Below, piece after piece: positions 44,185-52,494 of a stretch of DNA of 52,494 nucleotides. The notes beneath the pieces were generated by a model that worked only from the letters and a program-made list of their open reading frames with translations, was not told the origin of the DNA and searched no databases. The DNA comes from an uncultured Bacteroidia bacterium. GTDB taxonomy: Bacteria > Bacteroidota > Bacteroidia > Bacteroidales > Prolixibacteraceae. Numbering within the stretch: the first letter of the stretch is position 1; each line of letters starts with the position of its first letter. The translations under genes and the position numbers were made by a program. The stretch covers positions 1-52,494 of the forward strand of contig CAIVGL010000102.1 of assembly GCA_903905505.1 (NCBI GenBank). Direction: 5' to 3'.

Positions 44185-45108
44185 ATGGAGAAGGTTTTAA
44201 TCACAGGAGCTACGGGAAACGTGGGGCTAAGTACGCTGAAACTATTGGCAAGTAAGGATTATGCTGATGTTGAGGTGGTAGCTGCTGTTCGGGACATCGA
44301 ACGTGCTAAGGGCATCGAAGGCATTTCGAACTGTACCTTCTGCCATTTTGAGTTTGACGAGCCATCAAGCTATGACAAGGCACTTCAGGGGGTGACTAAG
44401 TTGGTGCTTATTCGACCAAATCAAGTCTCAGACGTCTCCCGTTATATTTTCCCATTCCTCGCTCGAGCAGAACATTTGGGCGTTAAGCATATTGTATTTG
44501 TCTCTATTATTGGTGCTGAACGCAATCGAATTTTTGCCAACCATCGCACCGAGAATCATATTAAAAAGTTATCTGTTCCAACAACGATTCTGCGCCCTTC
44601 CCTATACATGCAGAATCTGTCAACCCTTCATCGTCAGGATATATTAGCACACGATAAAATCAATATCCCTGCTGGCCATGGTCTGGTAAACTATATTGAT
44701 GTCCGTGATGTGGCAGAGGCCATTGTAGCGGTTTTGATGAACCCAAGTCATGAGCATGATTCGTATGAGATCACTGGTCCTGAGCCGCTTGATTTTTACC
44801 AGATCGCGAAGTTATTCTCCGATGAGCTCGGTCGCGAAATAAAATATGCTAAGCCATCGACCATTCGATTTGTTAGGCAGAAACTACTCGAGAAGAAACA
44901 ATTGCTTTATGTCTTCACGTTGTCTTTGCTTTATGCCGCTGCAAGAAGTGGGAAGATGAATTATACCAATGATGTTTTCCGAACCTTGACTGGCCATGAT
45001 CCTCGTTCAATCGCCGATTTTATCAAAGAGAATCGAGAATGTTGGATTAGAACTGGCGATGAAGAGTTCAAAAAACCCCGTCGCCCACTTATTCGTCGTG
45101 GCAAATAG
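44185..45108 (+). CDS. NmrA-like / atypical SDR NAD(P)-binding protein
   Basis: Starting at the ATG 44185 gives 307 residues beginning MEKVLITGATGNVG, with the GATGNVG (8-14) dinucleotide motif directly after the first strand. A longer frame from 44122 would put 21 hydrophobic residues in front and spoil this. The next features are AAVRD (end of beta-2), HIVFVSIIGAE and an NYIDVRDVAEAIVAVL stretch typical of the NmrA / NAD(P)H:quinone oxidoreductase type 2 group. These are reductases or redox sensors acting on unknown small molecules. The tail carries a cluster of basic residues. It is convergent with the nucleotidyltransferase gene, 9 bp apart. Confidence 0.88.
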   Translation: MEKVLITGATGNVGLSTLKLLASKDYADVEVVAAVRDIERAKGIEGISNCTFCHFEFDEPSSYDKALQGVTKLVLIRPNQVSDVSRYIFPFLARAEHLGVKHIVFVSIIGAERNRIFANHRTENHIKKLSVPTTILRPSLYMQNLSTLHRQDILAHDKINIPAGHGLVNYIDVRDVAEAIVAVLMNPSHEHDSYEITGPEPLDFYQIAKLFSDELGREIKYAKPSTIRFVRQKLLEKKQLLYVFTLSLLYAAARSGKMNYTNDVFRTLTGHDPRSIADFIKENRECWIRTGDEEFKKPRRPLIRRGK

Positions 45109-45117
45109 ATTGAGGGC

Positions 45118-46554
45118 TTACTCCTTTTTCGCAGTCTGATTGACAAGTCCAAGCTCTGCACCTTTGATGAGCATGTATTGGTATGCTTGCTCGTAATCAT
45201 TGTGAATTTCACCCTCTAAGATGGCCTCTTTTATCGCCGATTTCAAGAGTCCAATCTCTTTACAAGGCTTAAGATTAAAGGTCTCCATGATTAATTCTCC
45301 GCTAACAGGTGGCTGAAAATTACGTAATGCATCACGAGCTTCAATATCTTTTAGTTTCTCCCTGACCAATTGAAAGTTAGCCATATACTTAACAACCTTC
45401 TCTGGATTTTTTGAGGTAATATCTGCTTCGCAAAGGGTCATCAAATCGTCGATGTCGTCACCCGCATCAAATAAAAGTCGGCGAACAGCCGAATCGGTAA
45501 CCTCTTCTTCGGAAAGTACGATTGGTCGCATATGAAGTGAGACCATTTTCTGGACAAACTTACATTTTTCGTTTAATGGCAGTTTTAGTCGGTCAAACAT
45601 ACGAGGTACCATCTTCTCCCCTACAAAATTATGCGCATGAAAAGTCCACCCTAGTCGCGGGTCAAACCTTTTGGTTACTGGCTTTGCAATGTCATGCAAC
45701 AAGGCCGACCAACGAAGCCATAGGTTATCTGTGTTTTTACAGATGCGATCAAGAACCTCGAGCGTATGATAGAAATTGTCTTTGTGACTAATGCCATTGA
45801 TTGTTTCACGCCCTTTGAGCTTCTGTACCTCTGGAAGGATGAGTTGTAATAGGCCAGTTCTCTCTAATAACTTAAACCCTACAGAAGGTTTATGTGATAA
45901 CATAATTTTATTTAGCTCATCTGAAATGCGCTCTTTTGAGACGATCTCAATCCGTTTGAATTGTTTTTCAATGGCCAATAGCGTATTCTCTTCGATCACG
46001 AAATCAAGTTGTGCGGCAAAGCGAATCGCACGCATCATTCGAAGTGGATCATCAGAAAAGGTTATTTCTGGAGCCAATGGTGTTCTTAGGATTTTATCTT
46101 CTAAATCTTTTAATCCATTAAATGGATCTATCAATTCACCATATCGCTCATTGTTCAAACTTATCGCAAGTGCATTAATGGTGAAATCTCTCCGCTTTTG
46201 ATCGTCGTCTAGGGTGCCATCTTCAACGATTGGCTTGCGACTCTCCGAACGATACGACTCTTTTCGAGCTCCTACAAATTCAAAATCAATATCGTCATAG
46301 CGAAACATGGCTGTTCCAAAATTGTGAAATACACTGACTTTTAGATTTTTGTGAAGTGTTGAGGCGACCTTTGTTGCTAGCTCTATGCCACTGCCAACAG
46401 TTACAATGTCGATATCGGAGACCCCTTTATTTCGCTCCAGTAAGATATCGCGCACAAAACCTCCAACGACATAAGTCTCAACACCTTCTTGATCTGAAAT
46501 AATCCCTATCTGTTTAAAGACAGGGTTGGTAATATGTGATTTTAAATTTTGCAC
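45118..46554 (-). CDS. cca: CCA tRNA nucleotidyltransferase / poly(A) polymerase family protein with HD domain
   Basis: The 478-residue protein starts with the class II nucleotidyltransferase fold: VVGGFVRD (29-36) and the metal-binding SDIDIV (46-51). The RNA-binding neck follows, with [18 protein letters not shown]-terminal HD domain has LLHDIAK near residue 284, followed by [10 protein letters not shown]. It adds or repairs the 3' CCA end of tRNA. The HD domain can give phosphatase or phosphodiesterase activity. Some homologues make only part of the tail, so strict CCA addition is an inference. ATG start at 46552-46554. Confidence 0.93.
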   Translation of the reverse strand: MQNLKSHITNPVFKQIGIISDQEGVETYVVGGFVRDILLERNKGVSDIDIVTVGSGIELATKVASTLHKNLKVSVFHNFGTAMFRYDDIDFEFVGARKESYRSESRKPIVEDGTLDDDQKRRDFTINALAISLNNERYGELIDPFNGLKDLEDKILRTPLAPEITFSDDPLRMMRAIRFAAQLDFVIEENTLLAIEKQFKRIEIVSKERISDELNKIMLSHKPSVGFKLLERTGLLQLILPEVQKLKGRETINGISHKDNFYHTLEVLDRICKNTDNLWLRWSALLHDIAKPVTKRFDPRLGWTFHAHNFVGEKMVPRMFDRLKLPLNEKCKFVQKMVSLHMRPIVLSEEEVTDSAVRRLLFDAGDDIDDLMTLCEADITSKNPEKVVKYMANFQLVREKLKDIEARDALRNFQPPVSGELIMETFNLKPCKEIGLLKSAIKEAILEGEIHNDYEQAYQYMLIKGAELGLVNQTAKKE

Positions 46555-46583
46555 AAACGAGATTTATTCATTGCTTAAGGCTG

Positions 46584-46617
46584 CAAAGTTAAGGGATTTA
46601 ATCGTTTATTTTTCAAC
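46584..46617 (-). promoter_or_regulatory. Candidate promoter of the nucleotidyltransferase gene
   Basis: On the minus strand TAACTTTG (46584-46591) fully matches the -7 box TAnnTTTG, and GTTG (46614-46617) lies 22 bp upstream as an imperfect -33 box. The predicted start is about 20 bases before the ATG at 46554. Confidence 0.4.
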
Positions 46618-47112
46618 TCTTTTTCCCAATATTAGCAGGCTTCTTTCTTCCCCATCAAGGGTCGCAATATTTGGAAGATTGGCCCAATCTTCAAATCCGA
46701 AATGTTTAAAAAGTTTTAAGCTCGGTTCGTTGTGCGCGAATATAAATCCAAGTAGGGTCTTGATCTTATATTTTGGCGCTTTTTCGATGCAATCGTGCAA
46801 GATCTTTTTACCAAACCCTTTTCCTCTTTGATCTGCGTCTAAATAGATGCTTATTTCAACAGTTGCATCATAAGCCGGTCTTCCATAAAAGGATTGAAAG
46901 CTTACCCATCCGATAGTTTGTTTTGCTGAATTTTCCACCATCCATAGCGGCCTTTTATTGGGGCTATGCTCCTCAAACCATTTTTGTTTACTCATTACAG
47001 AAACGGGCTCTAAGTCGGCCGTTACCACTCTGGATGCAACAGTGGAATTGTAAATCTCAACGATTTTTGGCAAGTCAGCAAGTGTTGCGTTTCTATAAAT
47101 CAATTGAGTCAT
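46606..47112 (-). CDS. GNAT-family N-acetyltransferase (phosphinothricin acetyltransferase-like)
   Basis: Starting at the ATG 47110-47112 gives 168 residues beginning MTQLIYRNATLADL; a longer frame from 47142 only adds ten residues. The protein has the GNAT fold with the acetyl-CoA loop DQRGKGFGKKIL near residues 93-104. The segments VEIYNSTVASR and VSFQSFYGRPAYDATVEISIYLD, quoted here by the ends VSFQSF and VEISIYLD, are typical of the PAT/YncA subgroup. Relatives acetylate amino acid analogues such as phosphinothricin or methionine sulfoximine. The native substrate is not predictable. It follows murF by 63 bp on the same strand. Confidence 0.9.
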   Translation of the reverse strand: MTQLIYRNATLADLPKIVEIYNSTVASRVVTADLEPVSVMSKQKWFEEHSPNKRPLWMVENSAKQTIGWVSFQSFYGRPAYDATVEISIYLDADQRGKGFGKKILHDCIEKAPKYKIKTLLGFIFAHNEPSLKLFKHFGFEDWANLPNIATLDGEERSLLILGKRVEK

Positions 47113-47175
47113 AGTTGTTTTTATCAACGTTAAAATTTTCAACTGAACGTGAGCTATATTCTGGATCCTCCTGAA

Positions 47176-48468
47176 TTATAAGGCGTCAATAACTTGTTCG
47201 AGTTTCATCCCTCTTGATCCTTTGATCAAGATTAGATAGCCTTGGGGATTTAAATCTTCTAAATAGGCTTTTAATGCACTGCCGTCTTCAAAAACGTGAA
47301 TATTATTGGCCACCTGACATTTCAAGAACTCTTTCCCTGCAAGAAGGATTAGCTGCAGTCTCATTTTAGCTACCTTGTCCGCAATTTTCTGATGTTCCTC
47401 ATGCGCTGCATCTCCTAACTCAAACATGTCGCCTAGAATAACTGCTTTTGAGGGCGATTCGTAGGACTCAAAACTTTCTAAAGCCGCATTCATACTCGTA
47501 GGATTCGCGTTGTAAGCGTCCATGAGTATTTCGTTGAATGCGCTCTTTGAATATTGAGACCGATTATTTGCCGGAATATACGCTTCAAGGGCACTGCAGA
47601 TATCTTGGGGATCAACCTCAAAGTATTGTCCAATGCAGACTGCTGCTAACGCATTTTCAAGGTTGTAGGCTCCCACTAAATTAGTTTTGATGTATAGCCA
47701 TCCTTTGGGGAATTTTACTTTAAAGATCAGCATCGGAGAGCAACTGATCTCCTCGGCCTCTATGCCTGATCCCTCTTTTTTTGTCCGATATCCAATTGCA
47801 CTGGTTCCATTTGCCATCTCAATCAGATGGTTGTTTGTCGTATTGAGAAATATTCTTCCTCCATGCTTGTCGATATACCGATAGAGCTCGGCCTTGGTCT
47901 TTTTAACCCCTTCGAAAGAGCCGAACCCTTCTAGGTGAGCTTTCCCAACATTGGTGATTAGTCCGAAATTAGGCTTTGCAATCTCACATAACGCAGCAAT
48001 CTCACCTTGGTGGTTTGCCCCCATCTCCACAATGCCCAGCTGAGTCGACTTATTCATCGACAGAAGGGTTAATGGGACTCCAATGTGGTTGTTTAGGTTT
48101 CCCTTGGTGGCTACAACAGCGTATCTCTTAGCCAAGACAGTTGTGAGCAATTCTTTCGTCGTTGTTTTACCGTTGGTCCCAGTTATAGCGACAATGGGAA
48201 TTCCCAATTTTACTCTGTGAAAACTTGCCAGTTCTTGCAGTGTTTCAAGTACATCCTGGACTAAAATGCATTGCTCATTGATTTTGTATTCGGCCTCATC
48301 AATTACGACAGATGAAGCTCCTTGAGCTAAGGCTTGAGCTGCAAATTTGTTCCCATTGAAATTGTCTCCCTTCAGGGCGAAAAATAGGCATCCTTTTTTT
48401 ATGTCTCTGGTGTCTGTTGACACAAAAGGATTGATCTCGAATAGTTTGTATAGCTCTTCTATCGACAT
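47176..48468 (-). CDS. murF: UDP-N-acetylmuramoyl-tripeptide-D-alanyl-D-alanine ligase
   Basis: Starting at the ATG 48466-48468 gives 430 residues; a TTG two codons earlier is unlikely. The Mur ligase order is complete: a substrate-binding N-terminal domain with TDTRDIKKGCLFFAL, the ATP-binding loop TGTNGKTTT (96-104), the central domain with EMGANHQGEI and a C-terminal domain with DAYNANPTSM and LGDMFELG. MurF adds D-Ala-D-Ala to the UDP-muramoyl tripeptide in the cytoplasm, the last soluble step of peptidoglycan precursor synthesis. It follows the gldJ gene on the same strand but is separated from it by a terminator. Confidence 0.96.
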   Translation of the reverse strand: MSIEELYKLFEINPFVSTDTRDIKKGCLFFALKGDNFNGNKFAAQALAQGASSVVIDEAEYKINEQCILVQDVLETLQELASFHRVKLGIPIVAITGTNGKTTTKELLTTVLAKRYAVVATKGNLNNHIGVPLTLLSMNKSTQLGIVEMGANHQGEIAALCEIAKPNFGLITNVGKAHLEGFGSFEGVKKTKAELYRYIDKHGGRIFLNTTNNHLIEMANGTSAIGYRTKKEGSGIEAEEISCSPMLIFKVKFPKGWLYIKTNLVGAYNLENALAAVCIGQYFEVDPQDICSALEAYIPANNRSQYSKSAFNEILMDAYNANPTSMNAALESFESYESPSKAVILGDMFELGDAAHEEHQKIADKVAKMRLQLILLAGKEFLKCQVANNIHVFEDGSALKAYLEDLNPQGYLILIKGSRGMKLEQVIDAL

Positions 48469-48484
48469 GTCCAAGATATGAATT

Positions 48485-48515
48485 AAAAAACCCCATTTTG
48501 CAGATGAGGTTTTTT
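48485..48515 (-). terminator. Terminator of the gldJ gene
   Basis: Arms 48485-48496 and 48504-48515 make a 12-bp stem on the minus strand (core CCTCAT with ATGGGG, one G-U pair) with a 7-nt loop and a T6 run. It lies 22 bp past the gldJ stop and just before the murF start. Confidence 0.75.
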
Positions 48516-48537
48516 AGGTTATTTTGAGTTGAATCTA

Positions 48538-49983
48538 TTAATTGACATTTGAATCACCAAGGTGAGTCATTGCGCATCTAAATCCGATGTCGTTGGTAGC
48601 TTTTCGTTCATCCAATTGTCTGCGAGTGCCAGGGCCTAACCAGTAGGTGCGATCCTTCCAGCTACCTCCTTTGAATACTCGACTATGGTCTGAGATTCTT
48701 GCAATGACATTGCCGGTTGCCGTTCCATACATTTGACTTGTTGTTGAAAGTTCTGTATTGGCTTTCCAATCGTCGCCTTCTGCAATAATCGATTGAGCAT
48801 CGCCATCTTTAAAGTTGGCATAATTTGCAACGGTATCCTTAACTAATTCGCCGTATTTGTTTTTTACCATTTTGCCGTCTGTGCCTCTTCTGAAATTCGA
48901 ATAGACACTACCTCTTAGCGGCTGAAATTCATTCACGACAGATGGTGATCCTGGACGATAAACATCCTGTACCCATTCGTTAACATTGCCGGCCATGCAA
49001 TATAATCCATAGTCATTCGGTTGAAAAGATTGTACTGGAGCTGTAATCTCATTGCCGTCATTTAAGAATCCAGCAACTCCCATGTAGTCACCCCTGCCTC
49101 TTACGCTATTTGCTAACATCTGACCTCTATTTTCTTTCTTCGCATCTCTGATCTGATTCCCGTTCCAAGGATAGATGCGTCGACCTAACACAACTTCTTC
49201 TTCCGTATTGCCGGATAATCCTAGTGCTGCATATTCCCATTCTGCTTCAGTCGGCAGTCTGTATCGCGGTCCAATAAGTCCATCTGAGATATTTACACGA
49301 CGAGTACCGCCGTCTTTGCCCATATTCTTCGCAGGTTTTTTCCCTTCAGCACCTTCGTACATTCCATTGAGATAGCCATCTGAAGTAAAGACTTTGTCCC
49401 CACTTTGAGTGAGATTAGCATCAAGTTTTTTGCTGTTGATAAGAACGACTTCATTTGCTCTGTCGGTCCTCCATTTGCAGTACTTGTCAACTTGCAGCCA
49501 GCTTACTCCCACGACAGGATATTCTGAATAGGCCGCATGACGAAGATAGTATTCAAGATAAGGTTCGTTGTAAGAAAGCTCACTGCGCCAAACTAGGGTA
49601 TCTGGCACAACCGATTTAGCGATCTCCCGATCATTCGGATATACACGCTGAATCCAATACATATATTCTCTCCAGTCGACGTTGCGAACTTCTGTTTCGT
49701 CCATGTAAAATGAGCCAATGGTTACGCGGCGTGGGGTGTTGTTGTTCTCAAACATCACATCTTGCTCTGTCCGTCCCATGGCAAAAGTGCCACCTTGAAT
49801 ATAAACTAAGCCGGGTCCGGCACTTTGATTGTAGCCTGAATGATATTCAAACCCTCCATTTTTAGGGTTGTTATATGCCCACCCTGTTGTGGTAGAAACA
49901 TTTCCTTTTTTCTTTTTGATTAGACTACATGATGATGTAATCCATAAAATCGCACCTATATAAAAAAGAATTTTAAGCTTCAT
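48538..49983 (-). CDS. gldJ: GldJ-type gliding / type IX secretion lipoprotein with FGE-sulfatase-like domain
   Basis: The 481-residue protein has a lipoprotein signal with the acylated cysteine at residue 19 (TSSCS). The mature N-terminus has TGWAYN..NGGF and GPGLVYIQGGTFAMG. The formylglycine-generating-enzyme-like fold follows: FYMDETEV, PDTLVWR, YPVVGVSW and YRLPTEAEWEYAA, ending in FKGGSWKDR and IGFRCAM. The PDTLVWR ... YLRHAAYSEYPVVGVSW pattern points to GldJ rather than its paralogue GldK. GldJ is needed for gliding and protein secretion in flavobacteria and supports GldK stability. Homologues also occur in non-gliding Bacteroidota with type IX secretion. Other gld genes are not in the window. 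Confidence 0.85.
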   Translation of the reverse strand: MKLKILFYIGAILWITSSCSLIKKKKGNVSTTTGWAYNNPKNGGFEYHSGYNQSAGPGLVYIQGGTFAMGRTEQDVMFENNNTPRRVTIGSFYMDETEVRNVDWREYMYWIQRVYPNDREIAKSVVPDTLVWRSELSYNEPYLEYYLRHAAYSEYPVVGVSWLQVDKYCKWRTDRANEVVLINSKKLDANLTQSGDKVFTSDGYLNGMYEGAEGKKPAKNMGKDGGTRRVNISDGLIGPRYRLPTEAEWEYAALGLSGNTEEEVVLGRRIYPWNGNQIRDAKKENRGQMLANSVRGRGDYMGVAGFLNDGNEITAPVQSFQPNDYGLYCMAGNVNEWVQDVYRPGSPSVVNEFQPLRGSVYSNFRRGTDGKMVKNKYGELVKDTVANYANFKDGDAQSIIAEGDDWKANTELSTTSQMYGTATGNVIARISDHSRVFKGGSWKDRTYWLGPGTRRQLDERKATNDIGFRCAMTHLGDSNVN

Positions 49984-50023
49984 GTTTTTAACGTCTTTTA
50001 AAATGACTTATGCTATAAGACTA

Positions 50024-50031
50024 CAAATATA
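50024..50031 (-). promoter_or_regulatory. Candidate -7 box of gldJ
   Basis: On the minus strand TATATTTG matches TAnnTTTG exactly. Transcription would start about 34 bases before the ATG. No -33 TTTG is visible at the expected distance. Confidence 0.35.
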
Positions 50032-50257
50032 AGTATAAATAATATGACTTCATTCTGGGATGATGACCCCATGAATTTGATTCACTTGTCTCAAGTAAAA
50101 CCTATACAAATATATCGGAAATTATTGAATTAGGTACTCCTTTGTTCAATAAGCTATGTCTCAATCTGATTTCGGGTAATTCATGCAGTAGATTTTTACT
50201 AAAACGGAATAAATTTATTCCAATTATTTATCCCATTACCCTTGAAAATTTAGTTAC

Positions 50258-50286
50258 TTTGTTGTGCTTAATCGTTCGTATTTTAG
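50258..50286 (+). promoter_or_regulatory. Candidate promoter of ispF
   Basis: TTTG (50258-50261) and TATTTTAG (50279-50286, one mismatch to TAnnTTTG) are 17 bp apart, near the usual Bacteroidota spacing. The predicted start is about 24 bases before the ATG. Confidence 0.4.
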
Positions 50287-50316
50287 GGATCTTAAGTCAC
50301 AATAAAATCTACCTCA

Positions 50317-50799
50317 ATGACAAATCGAATTGGTATTGGCTATGATGTACATCAACTACTAGAAGGCGAGCCGCTTTGGCTTGGAGGTATTCTGATTCCT
50401 CATGAAAAAGGGCTTTTAGCCCATTCCGACGGCGACGTTTTGTTGCATGCCATATGTGATGCACTGCTGGGTGCCGCTAAATTACGTGATCTGGGGACCC
50501 ATTTCCCTGATACTTCAGCCGAATTTAAAAATATTGACAGTAAAATTTTATTAACTAAAACTTACCAGCTGGTTACGCAAAAGGGTTATCGCCTAGTCAA
50601 TTTAGACTCAGTAATTGTTGCTCAACGGCCCCAATTAAAGAATTATATTCCGGCGATGGAATTAATTATCTCAGCTATTTTAAATGTTGATCTTGATCAG
50701 ATCAGCATAAAGGCAACGACCACCGAAAAATTGGGTTTCGAGGGTCGCGAAGAGGGTATCTCTGCTCAAGCCGCCGTGCTTCTGGAAAAGGTGGGGTAG
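50317..50799 (+). CDS. ispF: 2-C-methyl-D-erythritol 2,4-cyclodiphosphate synthase
   Basis: The 160-residue enzyme has the IspF signature in order: RIGIGYDVHQL with metal ligands Asp10 and His12, AHSDGDVLLHAICDALLGAA with His44, the FPDT loop and the C-terminal KATTTEKLGFEGR segment. It releases CMP from the diphosphocytidyl intermediate to make the cyclic diphosphate of the MEP isoprenoid pathway. It acts as a cytoplasmic trimer. The gene stands alone, convergent with lon, and ends at a long hairpin. Isoprenoids made by this route would feed the menaquinone and farnesyl groups used by the respiratory operon. Confidence 0.98.
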   Translation: MTNRIGIGYDVHQLLEGEPLWLGGILIPHEKGLLAHSDGDVLLHAICDALLGAAKLRDLGTHFPDTSAEFKNIDSKILLTKTYQLVTQKGYRLVNLDSVIVAQRPQLKNYIPAMELIISAILNVDLDQISIKATTTEKLGFEGREEGISAQAAVLLEKVG

Positions 50800-50817
50800 T
50801 GGCTTCGATGAATAAAG

Positions 50818-50858
50818 AGAATGGTGGTAAAATAGATCTTCTATTTTACCACCATTCT
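50818..50858. terminator. Perfect 19-bp hairpin, bidirectional terminator between ispF and lon
   Basis: Bases 50818-50836 and 50840-50858 are exact reverse complements with a 3-nt loop, starting AGAATGG and ending CCATTCT. It starts 18 bp after the ispF stop and ends 4 bp before the lon stop. It has no long T run on either side, but such a stem between convergent genes should stop or stabilise both transcripts. Confidence 0.7.
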
Positions 50859-50862
50859 TAAA

Positions 50863-52494
50863 TTATGCAATCGCTAAGGGATTTTTAACCTTGTCTTTTA
50901 ATAAGGCGATTTCGAGCACTTCTGCTACGTTCACAACATAATGAAACGTAAGCCCTTTGAGATAGATCTCCTTAATTTCAGTAATATCCTTTTTGTTCTC
51001 TTTTGAAAGTATAATCTCCTTAATGCCAGCACGTTTGGCTGCTAGGATTTTCTCTTTGATTCCGCCAACGGGCATGACGCGACCTCGAAGGGTGATCTCG
51101 CCCGTCATGGCTAGACCGCTTCTGATTTTTCGTTGTGTGAAAGCCGAAGCCAAAGCAGTAGTCATGGTGATCCCTGCCGATGGTCCGTCTTTCGGAATCG
51201 CCCCATCTGGAACATGCATGTGAACATCCCACTTTTCAAATACTTCTGCCGTTAGTCCTAATTGTTTGCTGTGCGCTTTTAGATATTCTAATGCAATGGT
51301 TGCAGACTCTTTCATCACTTCGCCGAGATTTCCAGTAATGGTAAATCTCCCCTTCCCTTGACTTAGACTTGTCTCAATATAGAGGATCTCACCACCAACC
51401 GAAGTCCAGGCTAACCCAGTCACAACACCAGCATATTCATTCCCTTCGTAGCTCTCTTTGCTATATTTCGGTTGACCTAAATATTCAAGAATCTCGGGAA
51501 CTCCAATTTTTTTCTCGTACGGTTCTCCAAATGCGACTTTTCGAGCCACTCGACGAGTAACTTTCGCCAGTTGCTTATCCATCTCACGAACACCCGATTC
51601 TCTCGTATAGTCTTCAATAAGTCTGGTTAGCGATTCTTTGCTGAATTTTAGGGCGTTCTTTTTTAGACCGTGATTTTCAAGTTGTCTGGCAATAAGATGT
51701 CGTTGAGCAATCTCAACTTTTTCTTCCATTAGATATCCACTTACATCAATCAGCTCAAGTCTGTCGCGTAATGCAGGATGGATCGTGTTTAAAGAGTTTG
51801 CTGTTGCGATAAACATCACACGCGAGAGATCAAAATCTTGATCGATATAATTGTCGTGAAACTCACTATTTTGTTCTGGATCTAATACTTCTAAAAGTGC
51901 AGATGCAGGATCTCCATGAAAATCGCTAGATACTTTATCGATCTCATCAAGGATGAAGACTGGATTAGCTGTTCCTGCTTTTTTTAAGTTCAGGATGATC
52001 CGTCCAGGCATCGCACCGATATAGGTCTTACGATGACCACGTATTTCAGATTCGTCGTGAAGGCCACCAAGGCTCATCCGTACAAATTTTCGTCCCAAGG
52101 CTGAGGCCACCGATTTACCTAAAGAGGTCTTGCCAACACCCGGCGGGCCGTAAAGACATAGGATCGGAGACTTCATGTCGCCTTTTAATTTTAATACGGC
52201 TAGATGCTCTAAGATTCGATCTTTGACTTTCTCTAACCCGTAATGATCTTCATCGAGAATTCGTTCTGCGTTGTGAAGATCGAAATTATCTTCTGAATAG
52301 ACGTTCCAAGGAAGGTCAAGAAGAGTCTCAAGATACCCCGATTGAACTGAATATTCTCCAGCAGCCGGGTTCATACGAACGAGTTTAGATAACTCTTTCT
52401 CGAAAACAGCCTTTATAGAGTTGCTCCATTTCTTATCTAAACTTCGCTTTTTAAGTTCTTCAATCTCTTGTTCGGAAGGCGATCCTCCTAACTC
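50863..52494 (-). CDS. lon: ATP-dependent Lon protease, C-terminal part (cut by window edge)
   Basis: The frame is open to the right edge (543 codons in the window, starting [10 protein letters not shown]), so the true start lies outside and the internal ATG at 52374 is not the start. The visible part ends the N-terminal helical region ([13 protein letters not shown]) and contains the AAA+ ATPase with Walker [10 protein letters not shown] and Walker [11 protein letters not shown]. The sensor and lid regions follow, then the protease domain with the catalytic Ser in DGPSAGITM (codon 51178-51180) and the catalytic Lys in [14 protein letters not shown]. Lon degrades misfolded and regulatory proteins in the cytoplasm. 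The active sites are complete. Confidence 0.97.
   Translation of the reverse strand, partial: ELGGSPSEQEIEELKKRSLDKKWSNSIKAVFEKELSKLVRMNPAAGEYSVQSGYLETLLDLPWNVYSEDNFDLHNAERILDEDHYGLEKVKDRILEHLAVLKLKGDMKSPILCLYGPPGVGKTSLGKSVASALGRKFVRMSLGGLHDESEIRGHRKTYIGAMPGRIILNLKKAGTANPVFILDEIDKVSSDFHGDPASALLEVLDPEQNSEFHDNYIDQDFDLSRVMFIATANSLNTIHPALRDRLELIDVSGYLMEEKVEIAQRHLIARQLENHGLKKNALKFSKESLTRLIEDYTRESGVREMDKQLAKVTRRVARKVAFGEPYEKKIGVPEILEYLGQPKYSKESYEGNEYAGVVTGLAWTSVGGEILYIETSLSQGKGRFTITGNLGEVMKESATIALEYLKAHSKQLGLTAEVFEKWDVHMHVPDGAIPKDGPSAGITMTTALASAFTQRKIRSGLAMTGEITLRGRVMPVGGIKEKILAAKRAGIKEIILSKENKKDITEIKEIYLKGLTFHYVVNVAEVLEIALLKDKVKNPLAIA

Larger units (their letters stand above)
49984..50316. other. 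333-bp divergent intergenic region, gldJ / ispF
   Basis: It holds candidate promoters for both flanking genes and no convincing gene. A 67-codon frame at 50142-50345 runs into the ispF start in another frame, lacks any family signature and is rejected. Confidence 0.5.

Noticed and set aside
50142-50345. 67-codon frame upstream of ispF
   Set aside because: It overlaps the ispF start in another frame, covers the predicted promoter and has no recognisable domain or signal peptide.
50863-52374. Lon as a complete 503-residue protein starting at an internal ATG
   Set aside because: The frame stays open to the window edge and the upstream 40 codons match Lon, so the gene is simply cut by the window.

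Overview
The window comes from a chromosome of the phylum Bacteroidota. Evidence: a SusC/SusD pair with an ECF sigma factor and FecR anti-sigma factor, a GldJ-type lipoprotein, many Sec and lipoprotein signals of Bacteroidota type, AT-rich spacers with TAnnTTTG-like boxes, and the alaS / M23 peptidase / MerR neighbourhood common in this phylum. The glycosidase set together with an aerobic caa3 oxidase suggests an environmental polysaccharide degrader, perhaps of the Marinilabiliales / Prolixibacteraceae type. That placement is an inference. I saw no rRNA, tRNA, CRISPR array, transposase or phage gene.

Region 1 (1-18882, all minus strand) is a polysaccharide utilisation locus. Transcription runs right to left: ECF sigma factor, FecR anti-sigma factor, a SusC receptor with an STN signalling domain, SusD, and an unrecognised surface lipoprotein. 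A strong terminator follows. A second tight gene run then encodes two tandem GH2 paralogues, a GH92 alpha-mannosidase, a GH95-like/DUF5703 protein, an exported Gfo/Idh/MocA oxidoreductase and a GH29-like fucosidase cut by the window edge. The enzymes suggest a branched, mannose/fucose/galactose-type glycan sensed through the receptor.

Region 2 (18883-28123, plus strand) is a respiratory operon behind a 679-bp spacer: Tat-exported iron-sulfur protein, NrfD/ActC-like membrane quinol protein, membrane-anchored cytochrome c, SCO copper chaperone, caa3-type cytochrome oxidase subunits I, III, IV and II, and haem O synthase. No molybdopterin subunit and no other alternative complex III subunit is present. 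It looks like a stripped-down quinol:cytochrome c module wired to its own oxidase. The iron-sulfur protein has lost the second cysteine of two of its four cluster motifs, at symmetric positions. This is the most interesting system in the window.

Region 3 (28124-52494) is mostly housekeeping. It holds an AI-2E-family permease, Tex, a short Ssb, the zinc-ribbon / Nif3 / MerR / M23 cluster, alaS, a fused CcsBA cytochrome c maturation protein (relevant to the c haems of region 2), an acyl-CoA ligase, a small outer-membrane protein, an NmrA-like reductase, a tRNA nucleotidyltransferase-type protein, a GNAT acetyltransferase, MurF, GldJ, IspF and the C-terminal part of Lon. Notable non-coding features are a helical-period tandem repeat upstream of ssb, a perfect 19-bp hairpin between ispF and lon, and a palindromic divergent promoter region between the M23 gene and alaS.
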